In this document: in pieces, positions 16,788 through 25,070 of the stretch
Layout of the letters: each line of letters begins with the position of its first letter
Position numbering within the stretch: position 1 is the first letter of the stretch
From: Candidatus Nitrosocaldus tengchongensis
GTDB taxonomy: Archaea; Thermoproteota; Nitrososphaeria; Nitrososphaerales; Nitrosocaldaceae
NCBI GenBank assembly: GCA_013538675.1
Contig: JACAFJ010000008.1
Coordinates: 1-45,799 of the forward strand
DNA length: 45,799 nt
Direction of reading: 5' to 3'
The notes under the pieces: generated by a model
Database searches by the model: none
Seen by the model: only the letters and a program-made list of their open reading frames with translations
Told to the model about the DNA's origin: nothing
Program-made: the position numbers and the translations under genes

Positions 16788-18116
16788 TCAACTTACAGTT
16801 ATCTTAACTTTCAATCCATATATCCTGTATACATCATCTTCAAGTTGTTCTATCTCCTCACCCATAGTTGATCTCAGTGCACTTGCTTTACCGTTGTACT
16901 CCTTGATCATATCTTTTATCCTATCAACTTCTCTCCCAATACGCTCTAGATCAGCATCCATGCCTTCGAGTATATCATTATAAGGTGCAATCCTCTCCCT
17001 GTAGACACTCATCATCTCATCATACTCCTTGCACTTGCCTACGTAATACTCAAGTCTATCCATCAATCCATGTATATTCTCAACATCCTTCTCAGGGTTC
17101 TTTAGATGCAACCTTCCAGATGTTATACCATCACTCAACCTTCTAAGTACATCTCTCATCATATCTGCCCTTACATCCTTCAATCTTGATGGCTCAGCCA
17201 TAACAGCTTTGAGCATAGCATGATGCTCCCTATCTAACCCAATCTCATACGCATACTTACTCACAACCCTACCCAACCTAGAGAAGTCCCTTGCTATATC
17301 TACTAAGAGTCTATCATACTCAATCTTTGCCTTAGAGAGACTATTCTCTAACTCTATATATTCATCTGCATTACGCAGACTCATCCTACTCTTCTCGATC
17401 TCTGCCCTCTTGCTCTCAAGAGCATCTAGCGTGCTCTTCATCTCCATGATCTTTGTACTGTAAGCCTTGATCTCTCGCTCCATCTGCACAAGTCTTGCTA
17501 TTCTATCCTTGCACCTAGAGTAGGAGGATATCTGCTCATCTATACCCCTTGCTATACCCTCAAGAGTATCTACATCCTTCTTCATTGCCATGAGTACATC
17601 TTTCAATGCCCTAGCCTCAGAGGGGAAGAACTCGTAGAGTACCTTTCTATGTGAGCCTGATGCATCGCCTACCCTGTTAAGTGTTCTTTTAGCCCTCTCC
17701 TGTATTAGCACTATATCATTTATACCTGTAGGCTCAGGTATAGGTTTGCTAACCTCATCTATAACTGATGCTATCGTGCTCCTAGCCCTCTCTATAATGC
17801 CTTTGAGTTGTGGGGTAACATCAGCACTCATCCTTCTCCTCTGCAAGCCTTCAGATATACCTTTTAATGAGTCTATATACTGGTTGAGCCTCCTAGCGAT
17901 CTGTATTACTTCTCTAACGCTAGTAGTAGATAAACCATCCTTGTTGTTACTACTACTACTGCTACCGATCTCCTTCTCCATGTTGAGTCTATCAACAATT
18001 GCTCTCAACCCTTCAAGATTTACCTCTAGATGAGACTGGTATGGAGGCTGAGACTTTGCTTCTCCCTCCTCCTTCTCCCTCCCTTCTCCTCTTCTATCCT
18101 TCCTTCTAAAGAGTAT
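16788..18116 (-). CDS. Long coiled-coil protein with N-terminal membrane-proximal segment
   Basis: About 442 residues from ATG 18116. An earlier ATG at 18227 would overlap the start of the divergent MetE gene and is less likely. The sequence is almost wholly charged coiled coil (residues 60-430, for example IVQMEREIKAYSTKIMEMKSTLDALESKRAEIEK-type heptads), reminiscent of SMC or septation-ring proteins. It has no ATPase motif. The hydrophobic stretch in the longer form (LLALLYLMILF) could be a membrane anchor if the upstream start is used. It is inserted between the two MetE genes on the opposite strand. Function unknown. Confidence 0.6.
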   Translation of the reverse strand: MLFRRKDRRGEGREKEEGEAKSQPPYQSHLEVNLEGLRAIVDRLNMEKEIGSSSSSNNKDGLSTTSVREVIQIARRLNQYIDSLKGISEGLQRRRMSADVTPQLKGIIERARSTIASVIDEVSKPIPEPTGINDIVLIQERAKRTLNRVGDASGSHRKVLYEFFPSEARALKDVLMAMKKDVDTLEGIARGIDEQISSYSRCKDRIARLVQMEREIKAYSTKIMEMKSTLDALESKRAEIEKSRMSLRNADEYIELENSLSKAKIEYDRLLVDIARDFSRLGRVVSKYAYEIGLDREHHAMLKAVMAEPSRLKDVRADMMRDVLRRLSDGITSGRLHLKNPEKDVENIHGLMDRLEYYVGKCKEYDEMMSVYRERIAPYNDILEGMDADLERIGREVDRIKDMIKEYNGKASALRSTMGEEIEQLEDDVYRIYGLKVKITVS

Positions 18117-18225
18117 CATCAAGTACAATAGGGCAAGGAGGTTCAAATAGTTATAGTCTGTAGGATGTAAAGTAGAATAGATAGATAGCAATAAGTTTAT
18201 TTTCTGGCATGTAAGAGAAGCATCC

Positions 18226-19233
18226 ATGTCAGTGCTATTCCCATGCCAAGAGATAGGCTCGCTACGAAAGCCAGCATGGCTACTAGACTATGTTAAGCAT
18301 AACAAGGTAAGTGAGGAGGATAAGGAGAGGGCAAGGAACGACGCTGCCTACCTTAACATAAAACTGCTGGAGGATATAGGGCTTGATGTAGTGTATGATG
18401 GCGAAGTAAGGAGGGTGGAGATGTACGAGTATCCAATAAGGCATGTGAAGGGCTTCATATTCGCTGGGGAGGTTAGGAGTTTTGATAACAAGTACTACAA
18501 GAAGGCTAGATGTGTAACTAAGGTAGCGTTGAAGAACAACTACCATCTCAACGAGTTCCTCTTCGTAAAGGCAAATGCAAGGAAGGCTGTGAAGATACCC
18601 ATAACTGGACCATACACGCTTGCTGATTGGTCGTACAACGAGTTCTACAACAGCAAGGAGGAGTTTGTCATGGAGATGGCAAGGGAGATGATCAGGCCAC
18701 TCATACAGGACCTTGTCAAGCATGGTGCAAGGATCATCCAGATAGATGAGCCTGCTATGACTACACATCAATCAGAGATGAGAGTTGCGGTAGATGCAAT
18801 AAATGAATGCACAAAGGGTATAGATGCAAAGTTCATAGTGCATATATGCTATAGTGGGAATGAGTATAGAGCACTAATCCCATATGCCATGGATATAGAT
18901 GCTCAACAGTTTGCATTGGAGTTTGCCAACAGGGATACATGGAACCTTGGACTAGATGATGACTCAAGGAGAGGTTATAGAGTACTCAAGGAGTTCAAGG
19001 AGTATGGCTATAGCAAGGAGATAGGCCTAGGAGTTGTGGATGTGCATGTTGATGATATAGAGAGTCCAGAACTTGTAAGGGATAGGATAGTGTATGCAGC
19101 AAACATCCTTGGTGCTGAGAATATATATGTTAATCCTGACTGTGGGCTCAGGACAAGGAGCAGGAGTGTAGCGATAGAGAAGTTAAAGGTTATGGTCAAG
19201 GGTACTGAACTTGCAAGGAAGGCATTTGAATGA
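18226..19233 (+). CDS. metE: Methionine synthase, cobalamin-independent type (MetE C-terminal catalytic half)
   Basis: 335 residues. The opening FPCQEIGSLRKP matches the GS.RRP start of archaeal MetE. Zinc ligands are visible: H and C in VHICYSG, E in ALEFAN, and C in NPDCGLRTR. ITGPYTLADWSYNEFY and IIQIDEPAM match conserved substrate-binding segments. It transfers a methyl group to homocysteine thiolate to make methionine. Short archaeal MetE proteins of this length may use methylcobamide-protein donors rather than folate. Together with the MTHFR-like and N-half-like genes it forms a methionine island between the two viral arms. Confidence 0.85.
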   Translation: MSVLFPCQEIGSLRKPAWLLDYVKHNKVSEEDKERARNDAAYLNIKLLEDIGLDVVYDGEVRRVEMYEYPIRHVKGFIFAGEVRSFDNKYYKKARCVTKVALKNNYHLNEFLFVKANARKAVKIPITGPYTLADWSYNEFYNSKEEFVMEMAREMIRPLIQDLVKHGARIIQIDEPAMTTHQSEMRVAVDAINECTKGIDAKFIVHICYSGNEYRALIPYAMDIDAQQFALEFANRDTWNLGLDDDSRRGYRVLKEFKEYGYSKEIGLGVVDVHVDDIESPELVRDRIVYAANILGAENIYVNPDCGLRTRSRSVAIEKLKVMVKGTELARKAFE

Positions 19234-19328
19234 GCAGTATCAAAACACACTAAAGATATTACATAATATTTACGAGGTTATATAATAAGGATTACATGTT
19301 ACTGTAGCACATATTCATGCGATTACCC

Positions 19329-19867
19329 TTACCTTATGTTAGGCTGAACAGTATGAGCAATGGTGCTGACGGATATTGATATAGAGTAGTGATGGTAGAT
19401 GCTCAGTACAGCAGTATGGCTCCTTATTATCCATTCTGTAATTGCTTTATAGTTGTAAGTATTAACGGTGATACAATACATGGAGATAACATTACAGGAT
19501 ATGGTGACTATACAGTAAACATGGATTAGAGCATAACCTTGTATTCTCATCCAGTGTTGATCATAAGGTAGTAATAACATCTCTACTAGCAATCCCTCTA
19601 GGTGATACATGCATATACAGACACATAACAAGTAACAGTATCAGCAGATGATTCATACACAGCGTCACATCTTTGCATGCTATAGTTGCTATACAAACAC
19701 AGTAAGCATATACATAACAACACCAACAACGAGGATGGAGGCTCAATAGAATAGTAACAGTATTTAATACATCATTTGGAATTGTACTAGAGTAAGAGGA
19801 GCAATAGGTGTAGCATGCTCTATACTTGCTGCAACGATGCTCTATGCTAGAAGGTACTGGAAGTAGA
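19329..19867 (+). pseudogene. Possible remnant of a secreted, membrane-anchored protein
   Basis: No intact gene lies in 19234-20077. Plus-strand pieces look like a decayed surface protein: VSINGDTIHGDNITGYGDYTV near 19470-19530, then SADDSYT near 19635, and at the end GAIGVACSILAATMLYARRYWK before a stop at 19867, i.e. a C-terminal membrane helix plus basic tail like that of the 12619 gene. Stops and frame changes separate the pieces. The interpretation is tentative. Confidence 0.35.
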
Positions 19868-20077
19868 AATTGTATATATCTAGTCTTCATCCATCTATTT
19901 ATATAATTTCTTCAAAGAAATATTTAATATTATGGAATTATGCTCAGGAGACCATCGTGTAAATGCATCATCGCTTATGCTCTGCTACCCCAGGTCTCAT
20001 CATCGCACATCTAATATCGACTAAGCCATTAATCAACCATTCTCCATAGCAGGCATGGGATCATTAATAGTAGATCA

Positions 20078-20087
20078 TTTATAATTA
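20078..20087 (+). promoter_or_regulatory. TATA box at the head of viral arm B
   Basis: TTTATAATTA lies 19-28 nt before the ATG at 20106, the same spacing as in the 12619 gene, so arm B begins with a leaderless-type promoter. Confidence 0.5.
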
Positions 20088-20105
20088 ATATATTATCATT
20101 AATCT

Positions 20106-20459
20106 ATGACAACATATGTTGCTATACCTCAGGCAGTGGTTGATGCAATAAGGCATATTATAAGGCAGATGAGTGAGGAGGATACTGATTACCAGAGCAT
20201 AAGTACAGCATCAACCATCCTTGCCATAGTAAGGCTCTTACTGATTAAGAATAACATGCTAAGATGCAAGCATGCTATAAGAGTAGATAGTAACTGGCAT
20301 GGCCACTGCAAAGGTTGTGGGGCACTATTTAAAAGGAATGGTAAGGATGATGTATGGCATGAGAGAGACATATTGGTATATGGTAGATTGTTTGAGACGT
20401 TAGGTCTGATAGACTTGAAGGATCTCACAGTTGGGAAAGAGTATCTAGAATATGAATAA
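20106..20459 (+). CDS. Zinc-finger viral protein
   Basis: 117 residues. The centre has CKHAIRVDSNWHGHCKGCGALF, with Cys and His in a probable C-H...C-C zinc site (about residues 57-77), between an N-terminal helical region and a C-terminal helix. It is the first gene of arm B with its own TATA box. It could be a DNA-binding regulator; no family recognised. Confidence 0.6.
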   Translation: MTTYVAIPQAVVDAIRHIIRQMSEEDTDYQSISTASTILAIVRLLLIKNNMLRCKHAIRVDSNWHGHCKGCGALFKRNGKDDVWHERDILVYGRLFETLGLIDLKDLTVGKEYLEYE

Positions 20460-20494
20460 TTCAGTCGAGTATAGATAGATAAAAAATAATAAAT

Positions 20495-20521
20495 AGCAGA
20501 TCTCTGGGATGAGATTCTGCT
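20495..20521 (+). promoter_or_regulatory. Hairpin after the zinc-finger gene
   Basis: AGCAGA (20495-20500) pairs with TCTGCT (20516-20521) and inner TCTC with GAGA, with one bulged T and loop TGGGAT. It lies 36 nt after the stop and 29 nt before the next ATG. It may be a terminator or leader structure. Confidence 0.4.
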
Positions 20522-20549
20522 AATAACAGAACCTTGACAATTAAATCAT

Positions 20550-20756
20550 ATGAGTATTAGATTCATCAGCATAAATGGTAACCCATTCTTTGAGGCTTAT
20601 ATGTACATTCAGGCAAATGCAAATGAATTTGATGCAAAGATCTCCGCACTTGAATACAATAGCAAGAAGGCTAGAGAGTTTGCAAAGAAGAAGAGAGCTG
20701 CAAGTTGGGCAATAAGGAGGATAAAGGTAAATAGTCATAGTAATATGCGAAGATAA
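20550..20756 (+). CDS. Small basic viral protein
   Basis: 68 residues: a short beta-like start (SIRFISINGNPFFEAYMYIQ), then a strongly basic C-terminal helix (SKKAREFAKKKRAASWAIRRIKV). It probably binds nucleic acid or another virion protein. Not recognised. Confidence 0.5.
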   Translation: MSIRFISINGNPFFEAYMYIQANANEFDAKISALEYNSKKAREFAKKKRAASWAIRRIKVNSHSNMRR

Positions 20757-20842
20757 AATGATAATCGATTGTAAGAACCTAATTTTATATTATTTATTTT
20801 ATTAGCCATAGATCAAATTAACATACAATACAATAATTATGC

Positions 20843-21082
20843 ATGATTGTAGAATTAACATGTATGAAGGAGCATATAGCAACAATACCTGAATCACAGT
20901 TGATCAGATGGAGCAATGCACTACTTCATCTCCAATCAATACTGAGATATCTTGCTAGATCATCAGATCCAGATGCTCATATGCTTATCGATGATGCTCT
21001 CTCCTGGGTTTCATACTTATCCTCTGATATGCGTAATCGGATGATAGAATGCAACAGATTCTATGATGAGATAAGCAGATGA
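20843..21082 (+). CDS. Small helical viral protein
   Basis: 79 residues, predicted all-helical (SQLIRWSNALLHLQSILRYL and MLIDDALSWVSYLSSDMRNR). It is 7 nt from the next small gene, in the run leading to the terminase nuclease. No family recognised. Confidence 0.5.
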   Translation: MIVELTCMKEHIATIPESQLIRWSNALLHLQSILRYLARSSDPDAHMLIDDALSWVSYLSSDMRNRMIECNRFYDEISR

Positions 21083-21089
21083 TTAATCT

Positions 21090-21305
21090 ATGGTGATATG
21101 CATGATGAAGAATGTGAAGGATAAGGAGATATATGATACAAAGTATTCTCCTTTGTATATCAAGATTGCAATACTCAAACATGATATAAGAAGAGCAGTT
21201 AGATCATACACTAAGATGAATACTAACTCATCTACTGCTATAGATGCACTCGCATATCTAGATCGACTAGTTAATGGTATTAACATTCCTAATAATAACA
21301 TATAA
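21090..21305 (+). CDS. Small helical viral protein coupled to the terminase nuclease gene
   Basis: 71 residues with a basic helix (YIKIAILKHDIRRAVRSYTKM) and a short C-terminal helix. Its TAA ends 1 nt before the nuclease ATG at 21307, so the nuclease half of the terminase belongs to this small-gene operon. That makes it harder to explain the terminase split as a recent random break at this spot. Confidence 0.55.
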   Translation: MVICMMKNVKDKEIYDTKYSPLYIKIAILKHDIRRAVRSYTKMNTNSSTAIDALAYLDRLVNGINIPNNNI

Positions 21306-21306
21306 G

Positions 21307-21936
21307 ATGGAAATGATGAACAGTGCTAACAATGTGAAGAGGTTCGCTGGTCTCGATCTAGCAAGGATCAAGGACTACTCTGCACTCGTAGTCATTGAAG
21401 TGAATAACAGCATAGATAGTAGTAATGATGACCAAGGCAAGACAATGACTGTAGTAGATGCAATAGAGTACCCCCATATACCACTTGAGGATGTTGCAGA
21501 GAGGATTAAAGGTAAATATGAGGAGCATAGATGGAGCCTACTCTACATAGATGCTACTGGTTTCGGCGGTGCTGTTGCATATGATATACTTGCTGCAAAG
21601 AATATACCATGTAGATACATAATATTCACAAACGGGATGAAGAACGAGATGATAAACAATCTCATAACCCTAATAGCGGGGAAGAGGTTAAAGATACCTC
21701 GAGAATATGATAGGCTTATAGAGCAGCTCCTACAACAGAGGAGGATAGTTACAAGTTCAAGTGTAAAGTATGAACATCCAGTAGGTAAGCATGATGATCT
21801 CTTCTGGGCTCTATGTTTAGCATGCATTGCATGCAAGGATGCAATGGATAATGAGTTCATCATTACAAGTAAGAAGTTCAGCATAAAAGAGAACCTTTAT
21901 GGTAATTATGATGCTATACACTTCAGAGAATGGTGA
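21307..21936 (+). CDS. Terminase large subunit, nuclease half (split TerL)
   Basis: 209 residues from ATG 21307; an in-frame ATG at 21274 is less likely because it lies inside the upstream gene. It is an RNase H-like nuclease: FAGLDLARIKDYSALVVIE (D17, D24), LLYIDATGFGG (D82) and KHDDLFWALCLA (D163, D164) supply the acidic metal-binding residues. It would cut concatemeric viral DNA at the start and end of packaging. No ATPase motifs are present; those are in the 6429-7259 gene. The two halves add up to about 485 residues, a normal TerL length. It overlaps the portal gene by 7 nt, the usual TerL-portal linkage. Confidence 0.88.
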   Translation: MEMMNSANNVKRFAGLDLARIKDYSALVVIEVNNSIDSSNDDQGKTMTVVDAIEYPHIPLEDVAERIKGKYEEHRWSLLYIDATGFGGAVAYDILAAKNIPCRYIIFTNGMKNEMINNLITLIAGKRLKIPREYDRLIEQLLQQRRIVTSSSVKYEHPVGKHDDLFWALCLACIACKDAMDNEFIITSKKFSIKENLYGNYDAIHFREW

Positions 21937-23333
21937 TTATGATGAGGGGAGAAGATGCTAACAGTGTTAAGCATGAACATGCTGTAACTGATAGATATAT
22001 CGACAGAATAGGTAGTGTAATAACATATCCATTAAAAGCAATAAAAGGAGTACTGAGTCCAGATTCTATGAATAGAAATAGAAGCGATCTTAGAAGCAGT
22101 ATTAAACATATTGATGGTGCATTCAATGTTGCTCATGCCAAGAGTATAACAAATCATACATTATTACCACCTTACACTAGCGAGGATTACAGGGAGTTTG
22201 AGCAGGTATGGGCAACTACACTTGCTGGTCTAGCACTAGATAAGAAGGTTGAGTTTATAATAGGCGGAGGGATAAAGCCAGTATTCGATCTAAAGCGTAA
22301 TATAAAGAAAGGGTTAAGCGAGCAGGAGATCAAGAGCAGGTTAGCAAGTTATGATGACTTGCTTCAGAGACTATATGATATAGATGAGCATGTTGAGTTC
22401 AATCAGAGGCTGAAGGTTACAGTATTATTGAGCAAGGTATTCGGTAGAGCATGTTTACTCTTCGATCATAATTCAGCAGATGATACAATTCCTACAGGGC
22501 TCAAGATAATACACCCTAGACACCTCGGGCAGGTTGTACTTGATGAGGTTACATGGAAACCATCTAGAGTACAGATAAACCTTCCGTATGCTCAAGGCAC
22601 ATACTATGCTGATGCTGATGACATTATATACCTTGTGAATCTACCATATACGCCAGTGCTTAACAGCATGTGGTATGGCTTCTCTGAACTTCAGAGAGTG
22701 GTAGGGGCAGCAAAGGCATTGCAGAGGTTCATAGAGTACGATGCGCCAGAGATAGCAGAGAGTATGTGGGCTGGCTATGGACTCTTTATAGTAAACACGG
22801 CAGGAAGGAGCAAGGAGGAGGCAGAGAATATGCTCAAGACCTTGGTAAGTAACATAAAGCCTGGTGCATTCAATGCTATAGCAGCAAGGAAGGATGATGT
22901 AGAGTTCAGAACCCTGGACCTTGAGCCTAAGGTTAATGACCTTGTACAGTTGATAGATGCATATGAGAGGCTTATAATAGGGAATTCCACTGTACCATCT
23001 GCTCTACTTGGAAGGGAGGAGGATCAGAATATGGCAACGCTCAAGGGCAAGATAGAGTTCTTCATGAATGGAGTGATAAGGGCAGAGAGGGAATCTATAG
23101 TTAGGGAGGTTAGTAGGCAATGGTATCAGAGGCTGGTAGAGAGGATAGAGCCTACAGCACTGAATGAGGTGAGCGTTGGTGCAGAGTTCGAGCCGTTCAT
23201 AGTCAGCAACTGGGTTGATATGGTCGATGCAGTAAGCAAGCTGAAATCACTCATACCAGAGATGAGTACTGATGCAATACTCACAATATTAGGCCTAGAA
23301 TATCTCAAGAATGACATAAGAAAAACCTTCTAG
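21930..23333 (+). CDS. Portal protein
   Basis: 467 residues. It forms the dodecameric ring at the capsid vertex through which DNA enters. Visible family features: the wing and stem region with VWATTLAGLALDKKVEFIIGG, FGRACLLFDHN, a DIIYLVNLPYTPVLNSMWYGFSEL region corresponding to the G.S.l segment of portals, then a long alpha-helical part (QLIDAYERLIIGNSTVPSALL) typical of the crown and channel. It sits between the terminase nuclease and head genes as expected. Length is normal for HK97/SPP1-type portals. Confidence 0.85.
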   Translation: MVIMMRGEDANSVKHEHAVTDRYIDRIGSVITYPLKAIKGVLSPDSMNRNRSDLRSSIKHIDGAFNVAHAKSITNHTLLPPYTSEDYREFEQVWATTLAGLALDKKVEFIIGGGIKPVFDLKRNIKKGLSEQEIKSRLASYDDLLQRLYDIDEHVEFNQRLKVTVLLSKVFGRACLLFDHNSADDTIPTGLKIIHPRHLGQVVLDEVTWKPSRVQINLPYAQGTYYADADDIIYLVNLPYTPVLNSMWYGFSELQRVVGAAKALQRFIEYDAPEIAESMWAGYGLFIVNTAGRSKEEAENMLKTLVSNIKPGAFNAIAARKDDVEFRTLDLEPKVNDLVQLIDAYERLIIGNSTVPSALLGREEDQNMATLKGKIEFFMNGVIRAERESIVREVSRQWYQRLVERIEPTALNEVSVGAEFEPFIVSNWVDMVDAVSKLKSLIPEMSTDAILTILGLEYLKNDIRKTF

Positions 23334-23399
23334 TAGTGAGAAAGATTTAGTATAATCCTATATTATTTCTTAATTATCATCATCTACACACTATATTCA

Positions 23400-23849
23400 A
23401 TGGCAAGGTGTGCAAACAATAACTGCCCATGTAACAATCACAATAACTGTGGTGATGAAAACTGTTGTAAACCACCTGTTAATAATTGCGATAGAGTAGA
23501 AGATGATTATGAGAATGAGTATGAATGTGATGCTTGTGATGAGGTTGTACACCAAAAAGTTTCTAACACAAAAGACTATCCTCGTACAAACAAGGATGCA
23601 CTTCCGAGTGATATCAAGGTTCAAGAACTCTTTAACATATTCGATTATGCACTTTACAAGGCCTTCAACGAATATAAACCAACATATGGCGAGATGTTCC
23701 TAGCAGTATTCCAATTACAACAGAAGCTCTACACATTATACATGAGAGATATAGCAAGGAGCAATATGGCGTTGATGAGGATGGAGATGGTGAGTATGAT
23801 GAACCATGCTGAGAATAAAGGTTGCAATAAGTTGAATATCTATACATAA
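23400..23849 (+). CDS. Cysteine-rich protein between portal and protease
   Basis: 149 residues. Nine Cys occur in the first 46 residues (positions 4, 9, 11, 17, 22, 23, 30, 43, 46), interleaved with Asn, followed by an acidic linker and a helical C-terminus (NIFDYALYKAFNEYKPTYGEM onwards). The N-terminus could bind zinc or another metal, or be disulphide-linked. Genes at this position often encode minor head or scaffold proteins. I do not recognise a family. The position suggests a capsid-associated role. Confidence 0.55.
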   Translation: MARCANNNCPCNNHNNCGDENCCKPPVNNCDRVEDDYENEYECDACDEVVHQKVSNTKDYPRTNKDALPSDIKVQELFNIFDYALYKAFNEYKPTYGEMFLAVFQLQQKLYTLYMRDIARSNMALMRMEMVSMMNHAENKGCNKLNIYT

Positions 23850-23927
23850 ACATCACTACTACGTAGCATGATGGTATAGCAAGGTCTGAAGATACTCTCT
23901 TTAATTTATTTTACGTGTAGTAATCTG

Positions 23928-25055
23928 ATGATTATGGATGAGCATGCAGGTATTGTAGTATTGGATGCACAATCATCAGATAAACTCTACATAAGATCTT
24001 TCCTCATAGATGATTCGATAAATGCTAATGGCTGGGGTGTGAGCAGGGATGCCATAGCAATGAGTATAAGAACAGCAATAGGCAAGCCGTTCATAATAGA
24101 CTTTGAGAGGTTTGGACATCCATATGCCTCTACACCAGAAGAGCTCTTGAGAGTTCAAGAACGTTACAGGGTTGGTACAATAATAGATGTTGGTTACTCC
24201 AATGGCAAGGCATGGTTCATAGCAGAGATAGATGATGCTAGAGCCATTAAAGCAATAAATAATGGACTTGTAAGGTTTGTATCTCCTTCAATAATAGTTG
24301 ATGAACAGAACATACGGGTTGATTCTAATAGGAATGAGATAGCAGATCGGTTTGTAGTAGCACATGTTGCTGGCGTGAAAGATCCTGCATTTGGTGTAGT
24401 TAAGGCACAGATCAAGGGCATATGCTCTGGTCCAAGGGATACATGCATGTACAATCTAAGATTAGTTAATGCAAGTGTTGATAGAACATGTATGAGAGAG
24501 TGTCTACATGAGAAGAAGGCTAAAGGATTACAGGTGGATGATCAGGCAGTAGCCATCTGCTTGAACGAATGCAAGGCTGATGATAATGATAAGAGTAAGA
24601 GTAGTAGTTCTTTATGTCCAAGTTACATAAATGTTAATTCGATGCACACACAAGATATTGTAGCAAATAGTAGTAATGGTATAGACATAAGCAATGACAA
24701 GATAGCAGAGTATGAGAAGATTATAAAGGAACTCAAGGATAGGCTTAGAGTTGCAGAAGCAAAACCTATCATAAATAGAATAATCGATGCAAAGTTAAGG
24801 CTAGGGAAGATAAGGGAGTCTGATGTTGAGAATGAGATGGCAAGATATGCAAACTCATGCGCCGATCTTCTAGAAGAGTTGGCTTCTGTTTATGAAGAGT
24901 TGAAATCAATTACTAGCAAGAGTATTATAGCGATGAGAAAGGGTTATAACAGCAGTAGTATAACATTGAGCGCAAATAAGACTATTGTTACTGCTACTAA
25001 TCCCAACCTTAATGATACTACTCTTTATGCAGATACTATATTGATGATGGTGTGA
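23928..25055 (+). CDS. Prohead protease fused to scaffold-like domain
   Basis: 375 residues. Residues 1-160 have the herpesvirus/HK97-type maturation protease layout: KPFIIDFERFGHPYAST (candidate His), GTIIDVGYSNGKAWFIAEI, VRFVSPSIIVD (candidate Ser) and FVVAHVAGVKDPAFG. A Cys-rich insert (about 165-220) contains VDDQAVAICLNEC, similar to a motif seen in other phage head proteins, followed by a coiled coil (about 255-315) that fits a delta or scaffold domain. It would cleave scaffold and capsid protein during head maturation. It directly precedes the capsid gene. The catalytic residues are suggested by pattern only. Confidence 0.7.
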   Translation: MIMDEHAGIVVLDAQSSDKLYIRSFLIDDSINANGWGVSRDAIAMSIRTAIGKPFIIDFERFGHPYASTPEELLRVQERYRVGTIIDVGYSNGKAWFIAEIDDARAIKAINNGLVRFVSPSIIVDEQNIRVDSNRNEIADRFVVAHVAGVKDPAFGVVKAQIKGICSGPRDTCMYNLRLVNASVDRTCMRECLHEKKAKGLQVDDQAVAICLNECKADDNDKSKSSSSLCPSYINVNSMHTQDIVANSSNGIDISNDKIAEYEKIIKELKDRLRVAEAKPIINRIIDAKLRLGKIRESDVENEMARYANSCADLLEELASVYEELKSITSKSIIAMRKGYNSSSITLSANKTIVTATNPNLNDTTLYADTILMMV

Positions 25056-25058
25056 TAT

Positions 25059-25065
25059 GAGGTGG
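25059..25065 (+). promoter_or_regulatory. Ribosome binding site deciding the TTG start of the capsid gene
   Basis: GAGGTGG lies 5 nt before the TTG at 25071. The codon before TTG is TGA in frame, and the first in-frame ATG is about 100 codons downstream within conserved-looking sequence, so TTG is the probable start. Confidence 0.6.
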
Positions 25066-25070
25066 TATGA

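Noticed and set aside
19329-19890. Minus-strand Cys/Tyr-rich ORFs
   Set aside because: Composition (His, Cys, Tyr repeats) is unlike any other protein in the window, and plus-strand pieces in the same stretch look like a decayed surface protein instead.
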